The notes: generated by a model not told the origin, from the sequence alone. 40,719 nt of DNA from an uncultured Lachnospiraceae bacterium (GCA_905234245.1 CAJOGN010000012.1:1-40719); one strand, 5' to 3'. Counted from the stretch's first letter, positions 1-7,771 are shown. Numbers and translations are program-made.

Positions 1-95
1 AGATAAGATCCCTCAAAGACTATGAGGTTGATAGGCTTGAGGTGTAAGTGCAGTAATGCATTCAGCTGACAAGTACTAATCGATCGATGGCTTTT
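1..95 (+). rRNA. 23S ribosomal RNA, 3' end only
   Basis: The first ~95 bases match the conserved 3' end of bacterial 23S rRNA: a GGTTGATAGG...GAGGTGTAAG block, then TTCAGCTGAC and AGTACTAATCG. The gene enters from the left edge, so only its tail is present. The exact 3' end cannot be fixed; it lies just before or inside the T-run at 92-98. No 5S gene follows in the window. Identification is from memory of the conserved 23S sequence. Confidence 0.93.
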
Positions 96-100
96 TTTAC

Positions 101-230
101 ATGTCATAAGGGGTACCATACGAAATGTGTCATTAGCCTGCAAAGCAGGGTGATGACAGCATATGCACGAAGTGCATTGCGTTAGTATGGTGGATGCCTT
201 ATGACCAGGCGACATCGCGAAGCGATGTTG
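101..230 (+). repeat. Folded palindromic intergenic element (element A)
   Basis: Between the 23S tail and tRNA-Trp lies a nested inverted repeat. The outer stem pairs GTCATAAGG (103-111) with CCTTATGAC (197-205), continued by CCATAC (116-121) with GTATGG (185-190). Inside are a hairpin with GTCAT/ATGAC (129-133/153-157) and CCTGC/GCAGG (137-141/145-149), and a perfect hairpin ATGCAC-GAA-GTGCAT (163-177). A separate hairpin ACATCGC-GAA-GCGATGT follows (212-228). The three-way shape recalls 5S rRNA in outline, but no conserved 5S sequence is visible. It may be a processing structure of the rRNA transcript or a small non-coding repeat; see the other elements with GTCAT...ATGAC ends at 31641-31703 and 36948-37096. 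Confidence 0.6.
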
Positions 231-290
231 GTAGCGTGGCGATAATTAGGTGATATGATGTAAAATATTATATGAAGTTTTGAGAGTATG

Positions 291-299
291 TGTTATAAT
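291..299 (+). promoter_or_regulatory. Extended -10 promoter of tRNA-Trp
   Basis: TG-T-TATAAT (TG at 291-292, TATAAT at 294-299) lies 12 bases before the mature tRNA 5' end. No good -35 box is seen at 16-18 bases, so recognition would rest on the TGn extension. The -10 also sits in a 13-base near-palindrome, TGTTATAATAACA. Confidence 0.55.
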
Positions 300-310
300 A
301 ACAATACTTT

Positions 311-381
311 AGGGGTGTAGTTCATCGGTAGAATAAGAGTCTCCAAAACTCCAGAGGAGGGTTCGATTCCTTCCACCCCTG
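311..381 (+). tRNA. tRNA-Trp (anticodon CCA)
   Basis: A full cloverleaf can be drawn. The acceptor AGGGGTG pairs with CACCCCT, the D stem is GTTC/GAAT with loop ATCGGTA, the anticodon loop is CTCCAAA, giving CCA for tryptophan, and the T arm is GAGGG-TTCGATT-CCTTC. The discriminator is G and the 3' CCA is not encoded. Position 27-43 of the anticodon stem is an A-C mismatch, which is slightly unusual. The gene has its own promoter and terminator, so it is probably a single transcription unit. Confidence 0.92.
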
Positions 382-384
382 TTG

Positions 385-425
385 GACTGTTGCATTAATA
401 TATATTAGTGTGGCGGTCTTTTTTT
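385..425 (+). terminator. Rho-independent terminator of tRNA-Trp
   Basis: Bases 385-400 and 403-418 pair along 16 positions with several G-U pairs, followed directly by seven T (419-425). It ends the tRNA-Trp transcript. Confidence 0.85.
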
Positions 426-453
426 GTAATAACATAATTAGTCTTATAATTTG

Positions 454-462
454 TGATATAAT
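454..462 (+). promoter_or_regulatory. Extended -10 promoter upstream of the beta-helix gene
   Basis: TG-A-TATAAT at 454-462; a second TATAAT lies at 445-450. No convincing -35 box. The 5' leader to the start codon at 522 would be about 53 bases. Confidence 0.5.
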
Positions 463-521
463 ACCTATATCTAAGTTGACGCGTATTAACATAATATTAT
501 TTTCAAAAAAGGAGACTTTAT

Positions 522-1715
522 ATGGTAAAACACAGATTTAATAGATTTCTTGTATTGGTATCTATATTTGCATTAGTGTTTACATTTGTTCCTTTCAATT
601 CTAAGGCTGCTAATCCTATTACGCTTACAGAACAGGATTTCGTAGACTCTATTGACACACCAGGAGTAGCAACCAGTAAGGGGATTATTTACAATGATTA
701 CCTACATACTTTTGACCTACTTCCTAATTCTTATATTTTTGCTGAGGATATAGATTTTGGGGAATTTAGAATTATTGTAACTAATGACGGTGTATTTATA
801 CTTGATTTGAATAACAAGACTTTGCACAGTACTAGTGAGAGCCCACTCATTACATTTGATACAGGCAAAGTTACTATAACGGGAAATGGCAAAGTTGAAT
901 CGGGCGTAGCTGCATCTATGTCATTATATAATTGTGAAGCAACAGTCGTTAATGGTACATTTGATAAAATGATTACATCAGGTGCTGATGAGGGGAAAAC
1001 GGCAAAAATAGTTATTGAGGATGCTACTTGTAAAGGTGTTCTTGTTCGTGGCGAAGGAGCAGAACTTACGATTAATGGCGGTACTTATGAGGCTTTGATT
1101 AATCCTGCTGTTCAAATTGTGGATGGTGCTTCTATAGTTATTAATGATGGTACTTTTATAAGTGGTGTTGAAACATTAGTGACACAGACTGATTATTTCA
1201 AGGACCCGACAACGGGAGAGTGGTATATTGGAGCTGTACCTAAATCAGTTACTATTAATGGTGGTACCTTTACATGTACAGGAGAGATACCTGAGTATTC
1301 AGATGATTTTCCAAAGGGTGCATTGTTTTTCTATGATTGTGAAAAAGTTGTATTAAATGGTGGAACATTTAATTCATCTGATAATTCATATGGTGGAATA
1401 GTAATTCTTTCAAATGATGATGCACAAAGTGTTATCAATAGTTTTCTTGGAAATGGATATTCATATAATGAACCACTTAGTGTAGAAGAAAAAGATGTTT
1501 CTAAAATAGAGTATTATAATATTAATGGTAGAAAATGCTATGCATCACAGAAGAATATATCTGTAGTTAAGGCAAGTCAACCAGATAGTAATGTACCAGA
1601 TAGTGGTAATTCTGACAGTAATAATTCTGATGATAATTCGAAGGTTAAACCTCCAAAGACAGGTGATATTTTTTTATCGTGGATTTTTGATATTATAGGA
1701 GTTATAAATGACTAG
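522..1715 (+). CDS. Secreted beta-helix (pectate-lyase-like fold) surface protein
   Basis: The 397-residue product starts with a clear signal peptide: basic MVKHRFNR, a hydrophobic core, and a likely cleavage site after SKA (about residue 29). The middle carries repeated turns of the form (V/I)TINGGTF, for example VTINGGTF, VVLNGGTF, IVINDGTF and LTINGGTY, typical of a right-handed parallel beta-helix. No catalytic motif is recognised, so it could be an adhesin or structural surface protein rather than an enzyme. Near the C terminus a Ser/Asn/Asp-rich linker leads to PPKTGD and a hydrophobic stretch, like a weak sortase signal but without a basic tail. The start is backed by GGAG at 511-514. 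Its 3' end overlaps the next gene by 8 bases. Exact role unknown. Confidence 0.75.
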   Translation: MVKHRFNRFLVLVSIFALVFTFVPFNSKAANPITLTEQDFVDSIDTPGVATSKGIIYNDYLHTFDLLPNSYIFAEDIDFGEFRIIVTNDGVFILDLNNKTLHSTSESPLITFDTGKVTITGNGKVESGVAASMSLYNCEATVVNGTFDKMITSGADEGKTAKIVIEDATCKGVLVRGEGAELTINGGTYEALINPAVQIVDGASIVINDGTFISGVETLVTQTDYFKDPTTGEWYIGAVPKSVTINGGTFTCTGEIPEYSDDFPKGALFFYDCEKVVLNGGTFNSSDNSYGGIVILSNDDAQSVINSFLGNGYSYNEPLSVEEKDVSKIEYYNINGRKCYASQKNISVVKASQPDSNVPDSGNSDSNNSDDNSKVKPPKTGDIFLSWIFDIIGVIND

Positions 1716-2193
1716 AAGAGAACGAGAAATCACTGATGAAAATGAAAAGAAGAATTTGCTAGAAGGATGCGAATACTTGCATTTAGGACTAGTTGATAAG
1801 GGTGCGCCTTATGTTGTGCCTCTTAATTACGGAGTTGATTATGTAGGCGATAAGACATACATTTATCTTCATGGAGCTAATACCGGGCGTAAGCTGGATA
1901 TTATTCGAGAGAATAGTATATGCTGCTTTACTATGGAGAGAAATGTCGAATCATTCGAGGGTAAGGTTGCCTGTCAGTATGGCATGATATATGAGTGTCT
2001 GATGGGTACGGGAAATGTGTATATTGTAGATGACCCTCAGGAAAAAATCCATGGACTTGAGGTTCTTATGAAGACACAGACAGGTAAGGATGATTTTAAG
2101 TTTGATGAGCGACTAGTATCAATTGTTTCTGTAATGAGAATTGATGTGGATAGTATAAGTGCTAAGAGAAGGCCAAGAAGGCAAGATGAGTAA
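1708..2193 (+). CDS. Pyridoxamine 5'-phosphate oxidase-like FMN-binding protein (NimA-like)
   Basis: The 161-residue protein fits the small split-barrel flavoprotein family that includes 5-nitroimidazole reductase-like (Nim) proteins. Visible family features are the N-terminal basic MTRREREI segment, the strand PYVVPLNYGVDY, the IYLHGANTGRKLDII segment that in relatives contributes to FMN binding, and the CCFTME strand. Such proteins are cytoplasmic, bind FMN or a related cofactor and often act in redox detoxification; the substrate here is unknown. The start has AGGAG at 1697-1701 inside the previous gene. The gene overlaps both neighbours by 8 bases (ATGAGTAA on the 3' side), so translation with the K+ channel downstream is probably coupled. 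Confidence 0.82.
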   Translation: MTRREREITDENEKKNLLEGCEYLHLGLVDKGAPYVVPLNYGVDYVGDKTYIYLHGANTGRKLDIIRENSICCFTMERNVESFEGKVACQYGMIYECLMGTGNVYIVDDPQEKIHGLEVLMKTQTGKDDFKFDERLVSIVSVMRIDVDSISAKRRPRRQDE

Positions 2194-3394
2194 GGATAAT
2201 CAGGATAGCAAATATTTAAAAATTAAAAAAAGAATATTTGACATAATACAGATAGGTAATAAATCTGACTTTATTAGCAGATTCTTTGATATATTTATTG
2301 CAGTAGTTATTATACTTAATATACTTGTAATGTTTCTTGAGACATTTTCGGAATTACAGGCTTACGACGAAGTATTCTACTGGATTGAGTATGTGACTGT
2401 TTCTATATTCATTGTAGAATATATCCTAAGAATATGGACAGCGGATTTGTTATATCCTAATGTATCACGAATCAAAGCCATAGGAAGATTCTTAATATCG
2501 TTTGACGGAATTATTGATTTATTAACAATTCTGCCATTCTTCTTCCTGTCAGGATTCGTCGTATTCAGAATGCTTAGGGTTGTGAGAATATTCCATTTAT
2601 TTAGGATTAATTCCAGATACGATTCCTTCAACGTAATTAAGAATGTATTGCTAGATAAGAAGAACCAGATAATCTCTTCTGTATTTATAATTGTTATTCT
2701 AATGCTTGCTTCTTCATTGGGAATATATGCAGCTGAGAACGAAGCTCAGCCTACGGTGTTCAAGAACGCTTTTTCAGGAATATGGTGGGCAGTATCCACC
2801 CTTCTTACAGTAGGATATGGCGATATATACCCTGTTACAATAATGGGACAGATAATGGCAATCATTATTGCTTTTCTTGGTGTTGGAGTAGTTGCAATTC
2901 CTACTGGTATTATTAGTGCTGGATTTGTAGAGCAGTATACTAAGATGAAGAATAACGATATGTTCGCTAAGGAAGTTGCAATCCAGTTTGTGACAATTAG
3001 AATTACAAAAGGGCACAATTGGGAAAATCATATGGTTAAGGAGGCTAAGGTTCCTCAAGGTCTTGTTGTAATATTGATTCTTCGAGGTAACGACACCGTA
3101 GTTCCTGATGGTAATACGCTTATTAAGAAGGGGGACAAGCTACTTCTTGGTGCAGAATCATATGTTGATGAACTTGGTGTTAAGCTTAATGAGATTATCA
3201 TTGATGATGAGCATCCATGGGTAGGGCAGCAAGTCAAGGATTTGGATATATCACGACTTACTACCATTGTCTCTATCAGCCGTAAGCATAAGATGATTAT
3301 TCCTCATGGTGAGACATTGATTAAGGCTAATGACCAGATATTGATTTATTCTAAGTCTAAGGAGGACTTGGGTGGTACGGAAATCGTACTCTAA
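2186..3394 (+). CDS. Voltage-gated potassium channel with two C-terminal TrkA-C-like domains
   Basis: A six-TM ion channel of about 402 residues. S1-S4 occupy roughly residues 30-150, with an arginine-bearing S4 (FRMLRVVRIFHLFRI), followed by S5, a pore loop with the K+ selectivity filter TVGYGD at 208-213, and S6. The cytoplasmic tail carries two regions that look like RCK_C/TrkA-C domains (about 255-325 and 330-395, each with a GD/ND-type turn before a final strand, GDKLLLG and NDQILIY). No Rossmann-type RCK_N domain is visible. I chose the ATG at 2186 because AGAAGG lies just upstream and the ATG overlaps the previous stop; an in-frame ATG at 2159 would add nine residues inside the previous gene. 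Probably controls K+ efflux or membrane potential. Confidence 0.88.
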   Translation: MSKDNQDSKYLKIKKRIFDIIQIGNKSDFISRFFDIFIAVVIILNILVMFLETFSELQAYDEVFYWIEYVTVSIFIVEYILRIWTADLLYPNVSRIKAIGRFLISFDGIIDLLTILPFFFLSGFVVFRMLRVVRIFHLFRINSRYDSFNVIKNVLLDKKNQIISSVFIIVILMLASSLGIYAAENEAQPTVFKNAFSGIWWAVSTLLTVGYGDIYPVTIMGQIMAIIIAFLGVGVVAIPTGIISAGFVEQYTKMKNNDMFAKEVAIQFVTIRITKGHNWENHMVKEAKVPQGLVVILILRGNDTVVPDGNTLIKKGDKLLLGAESYVDELGVKLNEIIIDDEHPWVGQQVKDLDISRLTTIVSISRKHKMIIPHGETLIKANDQILIYSKSKEDLGGTEIVL

Positions 3395-3441
3395 TATGAA
3401 GTGTGATATTCTTGTGAACTTCTTTATTTATATGGAAAATG

Positions 3442-3450
3442 TGATATAAT
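3442..3450 (+). promoter_or_regulatory. Extended -10 promoter of the Bax inhibitor-1 family gene
   Basis: TG-A-TATAAT, 34 bases before the start codon. The same 9-mer occurs upstream of the genes at 522 and 21246. No clear -35 box. Confidence 0.55.
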
Positions 3451-3483
3451 AACGTAAGTTGAATTTAATGGAGGAAAAGACTT

Positions 3484-4173
3484 ATGAATGCTTTTGGTAG
3501 TAGTAAAGAGATTCGTGCTGAGCGACTTAAGAAGATGGTCAACGAAGACCAGGTAGTAAGTACAAGAGTGTATAATCTTGTAATGGGTGCAGTAGTATTA
3601 TATGGCCTTGTAGCTAATGCAATAATATGTACATTTAGTGATAGAATTGTATTAACACTTAATCCATTGATTATAATTATTGGTTACTTTGTGTTAAGTA
3701 TCGCAGGATTATACATTTCCAGGAAGTCTAATAACGCATTTGTCAGCTTCTTAGGATATAACTTAGTTTGCCTGCCACTAGGTCTTGTTGTTGCTATTTC
3801 TGTGAACTATTATGGTGGTATTGATTCAAGACCTGTTCAGATGGCATTTATCTACACTATAGCAATAACAGTTATTATGGTGCTTGCAGCTATAGCATTT
3901 CCTAAGTTCTTCGAGAAGATAGGTAAAGCTTTATTTATTGGACTTATTGCAATAATGATTGTTGGAATTATTACATTTTTCGTACAGGGACTTGGATACA
4001 TCTATAGTATAGGTGTTGCAGCTTTGTTTAGCTTATACATAGGCTACGATTTCTATCGTTCACAGCAATTTGCCAAGACGGTAGATAATGCTGTGGATTG
4101 TGCCCTAGATATTTATCTTGATATTGTGAATCTGTTCCTTGCACTTCTAAGAATATTTGGTAACAGGAACTAA
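3484..4173 (+). CDS. Bax inhibitor-1 (BI-1/YccA) family membrane protein
   Basis: The 229-residue protein has about seven hydrophobic segments after a charged N terminus (residues 1-28). The C-terminal part, with LYIGYDFYRSQQ and then LDIYLDIVNLFLALLRIFG, is characteristic of the BI-1/UPF0005 family, in which paired aspartates lie in the last helices. Relatives are pH-sensitive Ca2+ leak channels or membrane quality-control factors. GGAGG at 3470-3474 supports the start. It has its own promoter and a strong terminator, so it is a single-gene unit. Function in this organism is inferred from the family only. Confidence 0.82.
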   Translation: MNAFGSSKEIRAERLKKMVNEDQVVSTRVYNLVMGAVVLYGLVANAIICTFSDRIVLTLNPLIIIIGYFVLSIAGLYISRKSNNAFVSFLGYNLVCLPLGLVVAISVNYYGGIDSRPVQMAFIYTIAITVIMVLAAIAFPKFFEKIGKALFIGLIAIMIVGIITFFVQGLGYIYSIGVAALFSLYIGYDFYRSQQFAKTVDNAVDCALDIYLDIVNLFLALLRIFGNRN

Positions 4174-4190
4174 TATTTATAGCTTATTAA

Positions 4191-4216
4191 AAAGAGAACC
4201 TTCGGGTTCTTTTTTT
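4191..4216 (+). terminator. Rho-independent terminator with a UUCG tetraloop
   Basis: AAAGAGAACC (4191-4200), loop TTCG, GGTTCTTTTTTT (4205-4216). It ends the BI-1 gene and may also stop transcripts of the convergent regulator gene. Confidence 0.93.
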
Positions 4217-4219
4217 GTG

Positions 4220-4462
4220 TCATTTTTCATCATTATTGTCAGGTGGAATATATTCCATTAAGTCAGATAGGGGGCATTCTAATGCATAGCATAGCCTAGC
4301 TAAAACAGAAATATCTACACGCTGTACATTATTATTAATGTATTGTTTTAGTTGGGTTCGTTGCATTTCTGCTCTGAATGCAAGTTTGTTAATGCTTATA
4401 TTTTGTTCCTTCATAATTTCTTGAAGGTTTAATTTGATATGTCCGTAATCTATATCTCTCAT
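4220..4462 (-). CDS. Small Xre-family (Cro/C1-type) helix-turn-helix regulator
   Basis: An 80-residue protein that is almost entirely a Cro/C1-type HTH. Helix 1 is around KLNLQEIMKEQNIS, the HTH around INKLAFRAEMQRTQLKQYI, followed by VLARLCYALECPLSDLMEY, the usual 'SDLLEY' ending of this family (YozG-like). AAAGGAAC precedes the start on the minus strand. The gene faces away from the envelope module at 4621, and a 7-6-7 inverted repeat at 4571-4590 is a likely operator, so it probably controls that module and itself. The regulatory link is inference. Confidence 0.86.
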   Translation of the reverse strand: MRDIDYGHIKLNLQEIMKEQNISINKLAFRAEMQRTQLKQYINNNVQRVDISVLARLCYALECPLSDLMEYIPPDNNDEK

Positions 4463-4559
4463 GTTATATAGTTCCTTTCAAGTATGGATAAATATATGTA
4501 TATTTATGTATGTATATAATATATTGGAAAAACGTATATTGCTATGGCTAGAAAGTTAT

Positions 4560-4590
4560 GATATATTTGTATGAGTAGATATATACTCAT
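4560..4590 (+). promoter_or_regulatory. Promoter and inverted-repeat operator of the envelope module
   Basis: A possible extended -10, TG-A-TATATT (TG at 4559-4560, TATATT at 4562-4567), is followed by the perfect inverted repeat ATGAGTA-gatata-TACTCAT (4571-4577/4584-4590). The repeat would cover the transcription start. Its size suits a dimeric HTH protein, and the Xre gene is divergent from this site. GGGGGAGG precedes the start at 4621. An alternative TATAAT lies at 4515-4520 in an AT-rich stretch. Confidence 0.5.
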
Positions 4591-4620
4591 ATAAATGTTC
4601 GAGATGGGGGAGGATAGATA

Positions 4621-5916
4621 ATGGGTTTTTTAGATGATGATTCCTTAAAAAAAGCTTTTTCTCAAGTAAAAGATGGTGCTAAAAAAATGGTTGGTTCTGC
4701 AAAGGATGCATATGATGAGACCAAAATTGAGTATCAGAAGAATAAAGCAATTAAGGAAGAAGAGAAAGCGAAAAAGAAGGCGGAGGAAGAAGCTTATAGG
4801 GCAAAGATGCTGGAATTATCAAGCGAAAGGTCTAACGAAATAATTACGGCTATTAAAGAGTACGACAATGAAGGTACATTTTTTGATAAAACCAATAAAG
4901 AAGAATTGCTATCTTTTACGAAAGAGTTTTACGATAGGATTCTCATGCCGGCAAATAGTGTATCAAAGTCCAATATAAGTATGTATCCGTATATTGACAA
5001 AAAAATAATTGATGGAATAGTGACTAGATTTGAAGAATTTAATTCTGAAGAGACAGTCATTCTTTATGTTAAAAATAATAAAAAAAGTATTGTTATTACA
5101 AATTCGGCGTTATACTTTATATTCCCATTAAAAGAGGATGAGAAATATGACGTTAAAGGTAGAGTCTCTTTGTCAGATGTGGATGTATTATCAACAAAGC
5201 TAAACGAAACAGATTATCAATTCTTGTGTGATGAATATGTCCTTATGGATTTTCCGATAAGTAAAGTTGTGTTAGAAGATTTTGCTACGCTAAATGATTA
5301 TTTTGAAAGAGTAAGAAATCATCATTTTGATATATCATCTGATGAGGTTCATGATCTTATTATTAAGAAAATTGGAGATGAAATATATTCTCATGTAAAA
5401 AAATATATGATATATGATGATGAACAATTTGTGTATTGGGCGTGGGGATTAAACTCTCTTACGGCAAAAGATTATATTGTATGCACTAATAAACAAATAA
5501 TTGTTGTAGACCGAGAAATGGTTGGACTTACTGAGAATGTAAAACAATTATATTACGAGGATATTACTTCAGCAAATATTATACAGAATTCTAATTCGGG
5601 AGATTTAGTTGTTGATTTAGTATCTGATGCTATAACGGCATCAACCAAAACCTGTGATTTTGAATTAACCGTGGCAGGTTCGAAATTAAGAATAAATACG
5701 TTATATAAGGTTGAGGCAGAAAGAATAACAGCTATATATCATGAAATGAAGAAGGAACAGAAGAAGGCAGCTTCTCAACCACAGGTAGTTGTTCAGCAAT
5801 CTTCAGAAGAGACACCAATTGAAAAGCTTAAGAAACTTTCTGAACTAAAGGATGCGGGTATAATTTCGGAAGACGAATTTGAACAAAAGAAAGCAGAATT
5901 GATGAAACAAATCTAG
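4621..5916 (+). CDS. Cytoplasmic PH-like domain protein with C-terminal SHOCT domain
   Basis: A 431-residue soluble protein. Residues about 25-65 are a charged, Lys/Glu-rich coiled coil. Two segments resemble tandem bacterial PH-like domains: about 155-240 (strand KKSIVITNSALYFIF) and about 265-375 (KDYIVCTNKQIIVVDR followed by YYEDITSANI). The last ~35 residues (IEKLKKLSELKDAGIISEDE, then FEQKKAELM) form a SHOCT domain, a short oligomerisation or interaction module. No enzyme motif is visible. It is the first gene of a three-gene run whose other products are zinc-ribbon membrane proteins, so it probably acts at or senses the membrane. Lysine is mostly AAA here, unlike the housekeeping genes. 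The function is not known. Confidence 0.72.
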   Translation: MGFLDDDSLKKAFSQVKDGAKKMVGSAKDAYDETKIEYQKNKAIKEEEKAKKKAEEEAYRAKMLELSSERSNEIITAIKEYDNEGTFFDKTNKEELLSFTKEFYDRILMPANSVSKSNISMYPYIDKKIIDGIVTRFEEFNSEETVILYVKNNKKSIVITNSALYFIFPLKEDEKYDVKGRVSLSDVDVLSTKLNETDYQFLCDEYVLMDFPISKVVLEDFATLNDYFERVRNHHFDISSDEVHDLIIKKIGDEIYSHVKKYMIYDDEQFVYWAWGLNSLTAKDYIVCTNKQIIVVDREMVGLTENVKQLYYEDITSANIIQNSNSGDLVVDLVSDAITASTKTCDFELTVAGSKLRINTLYKVEAERITAIYHEMKKEQKKAASQPQVVVQQSSEETPIEKLKKLSELKDAGIISEDEFEQKKAELMKQI

Positions 5917-5952
5917 ATAAGATATTTATAAATAGATAAGGAGAAATGATAA

Positions 5953-6759
5953 ATGAATAGTAAATTTAGCATTATAAAAAAAGTGCTGTCAGTAGCAACA
6001 ATTATTTTGTTGTTCCCAAATTGGTTTTCTTATAGTGCATCTGCCATGGGTGTTTCTGCAGGTGGCTTTAGTGTGAGTGGATTTGCAACCGTTGGAGCAG
6101 ATATTATTCCGCTAGCATTAATTGTATTATTAGTGAGAGCAGGTGCTAGTGAGGAGACCAACAAGTTATACTTATATTTATCAATCGGCGGTGTTGTAAT
6201 AACACTTCTTACAGGTTTTTTATATCCTGTAATAGTTAAAGCAGTAAAGACGGAAGGCGTATCTCAGAAGATGACATGGGGTCTGGGACTCTGGCTTACA
6301 TTGGCAGTGTATATTGTATTGCTTATTATATCTTTTATAGATATGAGGCAAGAAGGCAGCGCTGATGGAAAGGTTGGTTCTGTTACCGATAATATACAGA
6401 CTTTTGCTACAGGTGTTACTAGTACTATTAAGGATGGTGTTGCTGGAAGTGTTACTATAGAATGTAGTAATTGTGGAAATAAGGTTTTAAAAGGGAAGAA
6501 ATTCTGCGGTAAATGTGGTAATCCTATGCCACAAGATGTTCAGGTTAAAAGTAATCATTCAGTAGCTGATGTTAATTGCACTAAATGTGGCAGTAAGCTT
6601 CCCAAGGGTTCTAAGTTCTGCTTGGAATGTGGAACGAAGGTTGAAGTGCAGACACAGCAACCACAACAACCGCTAAAGACGATATGTCCTTCGTGTGGTG
6701 TTGAATTACCGAATGGTGCGAAGTTCTGTGCACAATGTGGAACTAAAATTGGAGGATAA
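5953..6759 (+). CDS. Membrane protein with three C-terminal zinc ribbons
   Basis: The 268-residue protein has about four hydrophobic segments in residues 8-135. A cytoplasmic tail carries three CxxC...CxxC zinc ribbons: CSNCG/CGKCG (about 171-190), CTKCG/CLECG (about 208-228) and CPSCG/CAQCG (about 244-264). The spacing between the two knuckles is the same in all three, which indicates internal duplication. Zinc ribbons of this type usually serve protein-protein contacts. GGAG at 5940-5943 supports the start. The next gene starts three bases after the stop and begins with a fourth ribbon of the same type, so the products likely interact. Function unknown. Confidence 0.75.
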   Translation: MNSKFSIIKKVLSVATIILLFPNWFSYSASAMGVSAGGFSVSGFATVGADIIPLALIVLLVRAGASEETNKLYLYLSIGGVVITLLTGFLYPVIVKAVKTEGVSQKMTWGLGLWLTLAVYIVLLIISFIDMRQEGSADGKVGSVTDNIQTFATGVTSTIKDGVAGSVTIECSNCGNKVLKGKKFCGKCGNPMPQDVQVKSNHSVADVNCTKCGSKLPKGSKFCLECGTKVEVQTQQPQQPLKTICPSCGVELPNGAKFCAQCGTKIGG

Positions 6760-6762
6760 GAT

Positions 6763-7665
6763 ATGAGATTTTGTGAAAATTGCGGAGCAAAACTTGATGA
6801 TAACGAAATGTTCTGTGGTGAATGTGGCGCAAAAGTAGATTTGATTGATGTAAATACACCTAAAAATAGCAACAGAAAACTACAGAATAATCAAAAAAAT
6901 ATAAAAAATAATCAATTAAATCAAAGCGGTGAAAAGAAGAAAAAATCTCCAATGGATATAGCATTTATTGTTTTTTTGGTTGTTCTTGTTATAGGAATTG
7001 GAGCGGCTATATTCTATTTCTTAGTAATTAAAGATAAGTCGAATGTAAATGATAATTCTCAGGCTAATACAACAGCGAATGCAACTAATAATACAACAGC
7101 GGACACGACTAATAATACAGCGCCTGTAACTACAACTCAGAATACGAATGAATATATTCTCCCTGATAGTGATAAACGTGTTATTACAGTAGAGGAGTTA
7201 TCTAAACTGACACCAGATCAAGTGCGTCTTGCGTGTAATGAGTTATATGCACGTCATGGAAGAAAATTCCAAGATAGTGGAATCCAAGAATACTTCAACA
7301 AAATGTCCTGGTATCGCGGAACAATAGAGCCGGATGCTTTTGATGAGGGGGTATTTAATAGCTATGAGAAACAAAATAAAGATATTATTGTAGCGTATGA
7401 GAAAGGAATTGGAACAAGTCAGCAGAGTTCAAGTGCTAATGCAGGTGGATATTCTAATCAGCAATTAATTGACATGGCTAGAAAATATATCAATAGCAAG
7501 GGAAGTTATCCGCAGAGCGTAGAGATAGAAGGTGAAAGTGGAGATATGGTTACAATATGGTTGTATTCTGATAATGGATTTAGTTCAGTTACAGTTGACA
7601 GGTATACAGTTAACAGGAAGACAGGTGAAGGCACAAATAATAGGGGAGAAAGTATAAAGCTATAA
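6763..7665 (+). CDS. Zinc-ribbon, single-TM protein with extracytoplasmic YARHG domain
   Basis: A 300-residue protein whose parts can be read in order: an N-terminal zinc ribbon (CENCG...CGECG, residues 4-25), an Asn/Lys-rich linker, one TM helix (about 65-90, with a lysine-rich flank on the cytoplasmic side), a Thr/Asn-rich low-complexity linker (about 95-130), a YARHG domain with the namesake motif at about 162-166 (ACNELYARHGRKF) and the WYRG segment, and a ~75-residue C-terminal domain. The YARHG domain would lie outside the membrane and is thought to bind the cell wall or envelope ligands. GGAGG at 6751-6755 overlaps the end of the previous gene. Probably a transmembrane sensor or tether for the upstream two proteins; this is inference. 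Confidence 0.8.
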   Translation: MRFCENCGAKLDDNEMFCGECGAKVDLIDVNTPKNSNRKLQNNQKNIKNNQLNQSGEKKKKSPMDIAFIVFLVVLVIGIGAAIFYFLVIKDKSNVNDNSQANTTANATNNTTADTTNNTAPVTTTQNTNEYILPDSDKRVITVEELSKLTPDQVRLACNELYARHGRKFQDSGIQEYFNKMSWYRGTIEPDAFDEGVFNSYEKQNKDIIVAYEKGIGTSQQSSSANAGGYSNQQLIDMARKYINSKGSYPQSVEIEGESGDMVTIWLYSDNGFSSVTVDRYTVNRKTGEGTNNRGESIKL

Positions 7666-7711
7666 GTGTATGGTGTGAATATAGTGACAGACATATGAAA
7701 AAAATAATAAG

Positions 7712-7750
7712 AGTATGACAAAAGGATAAACTTTTTGTCATACTTTTTTA
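7712..7750 (+). terminator. Rho-independent terminator of the envelope module
   Basis: AGTATGACAAAAG (7712-7724) pairs with CTTTTTGTCATACT (7731-7744), with a one-base slip, and the T-run continues to 7749. Confidence 0.88.
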
Positions 7751-7771
7751 TATATAAAAAACAACGGACCA

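Noticed and set aside
103-205. Divergent 5S rRNA
   Set aside because: Size and branching are similar, but none of the conserved 5S sequence blocks is present and the loops are wrong.
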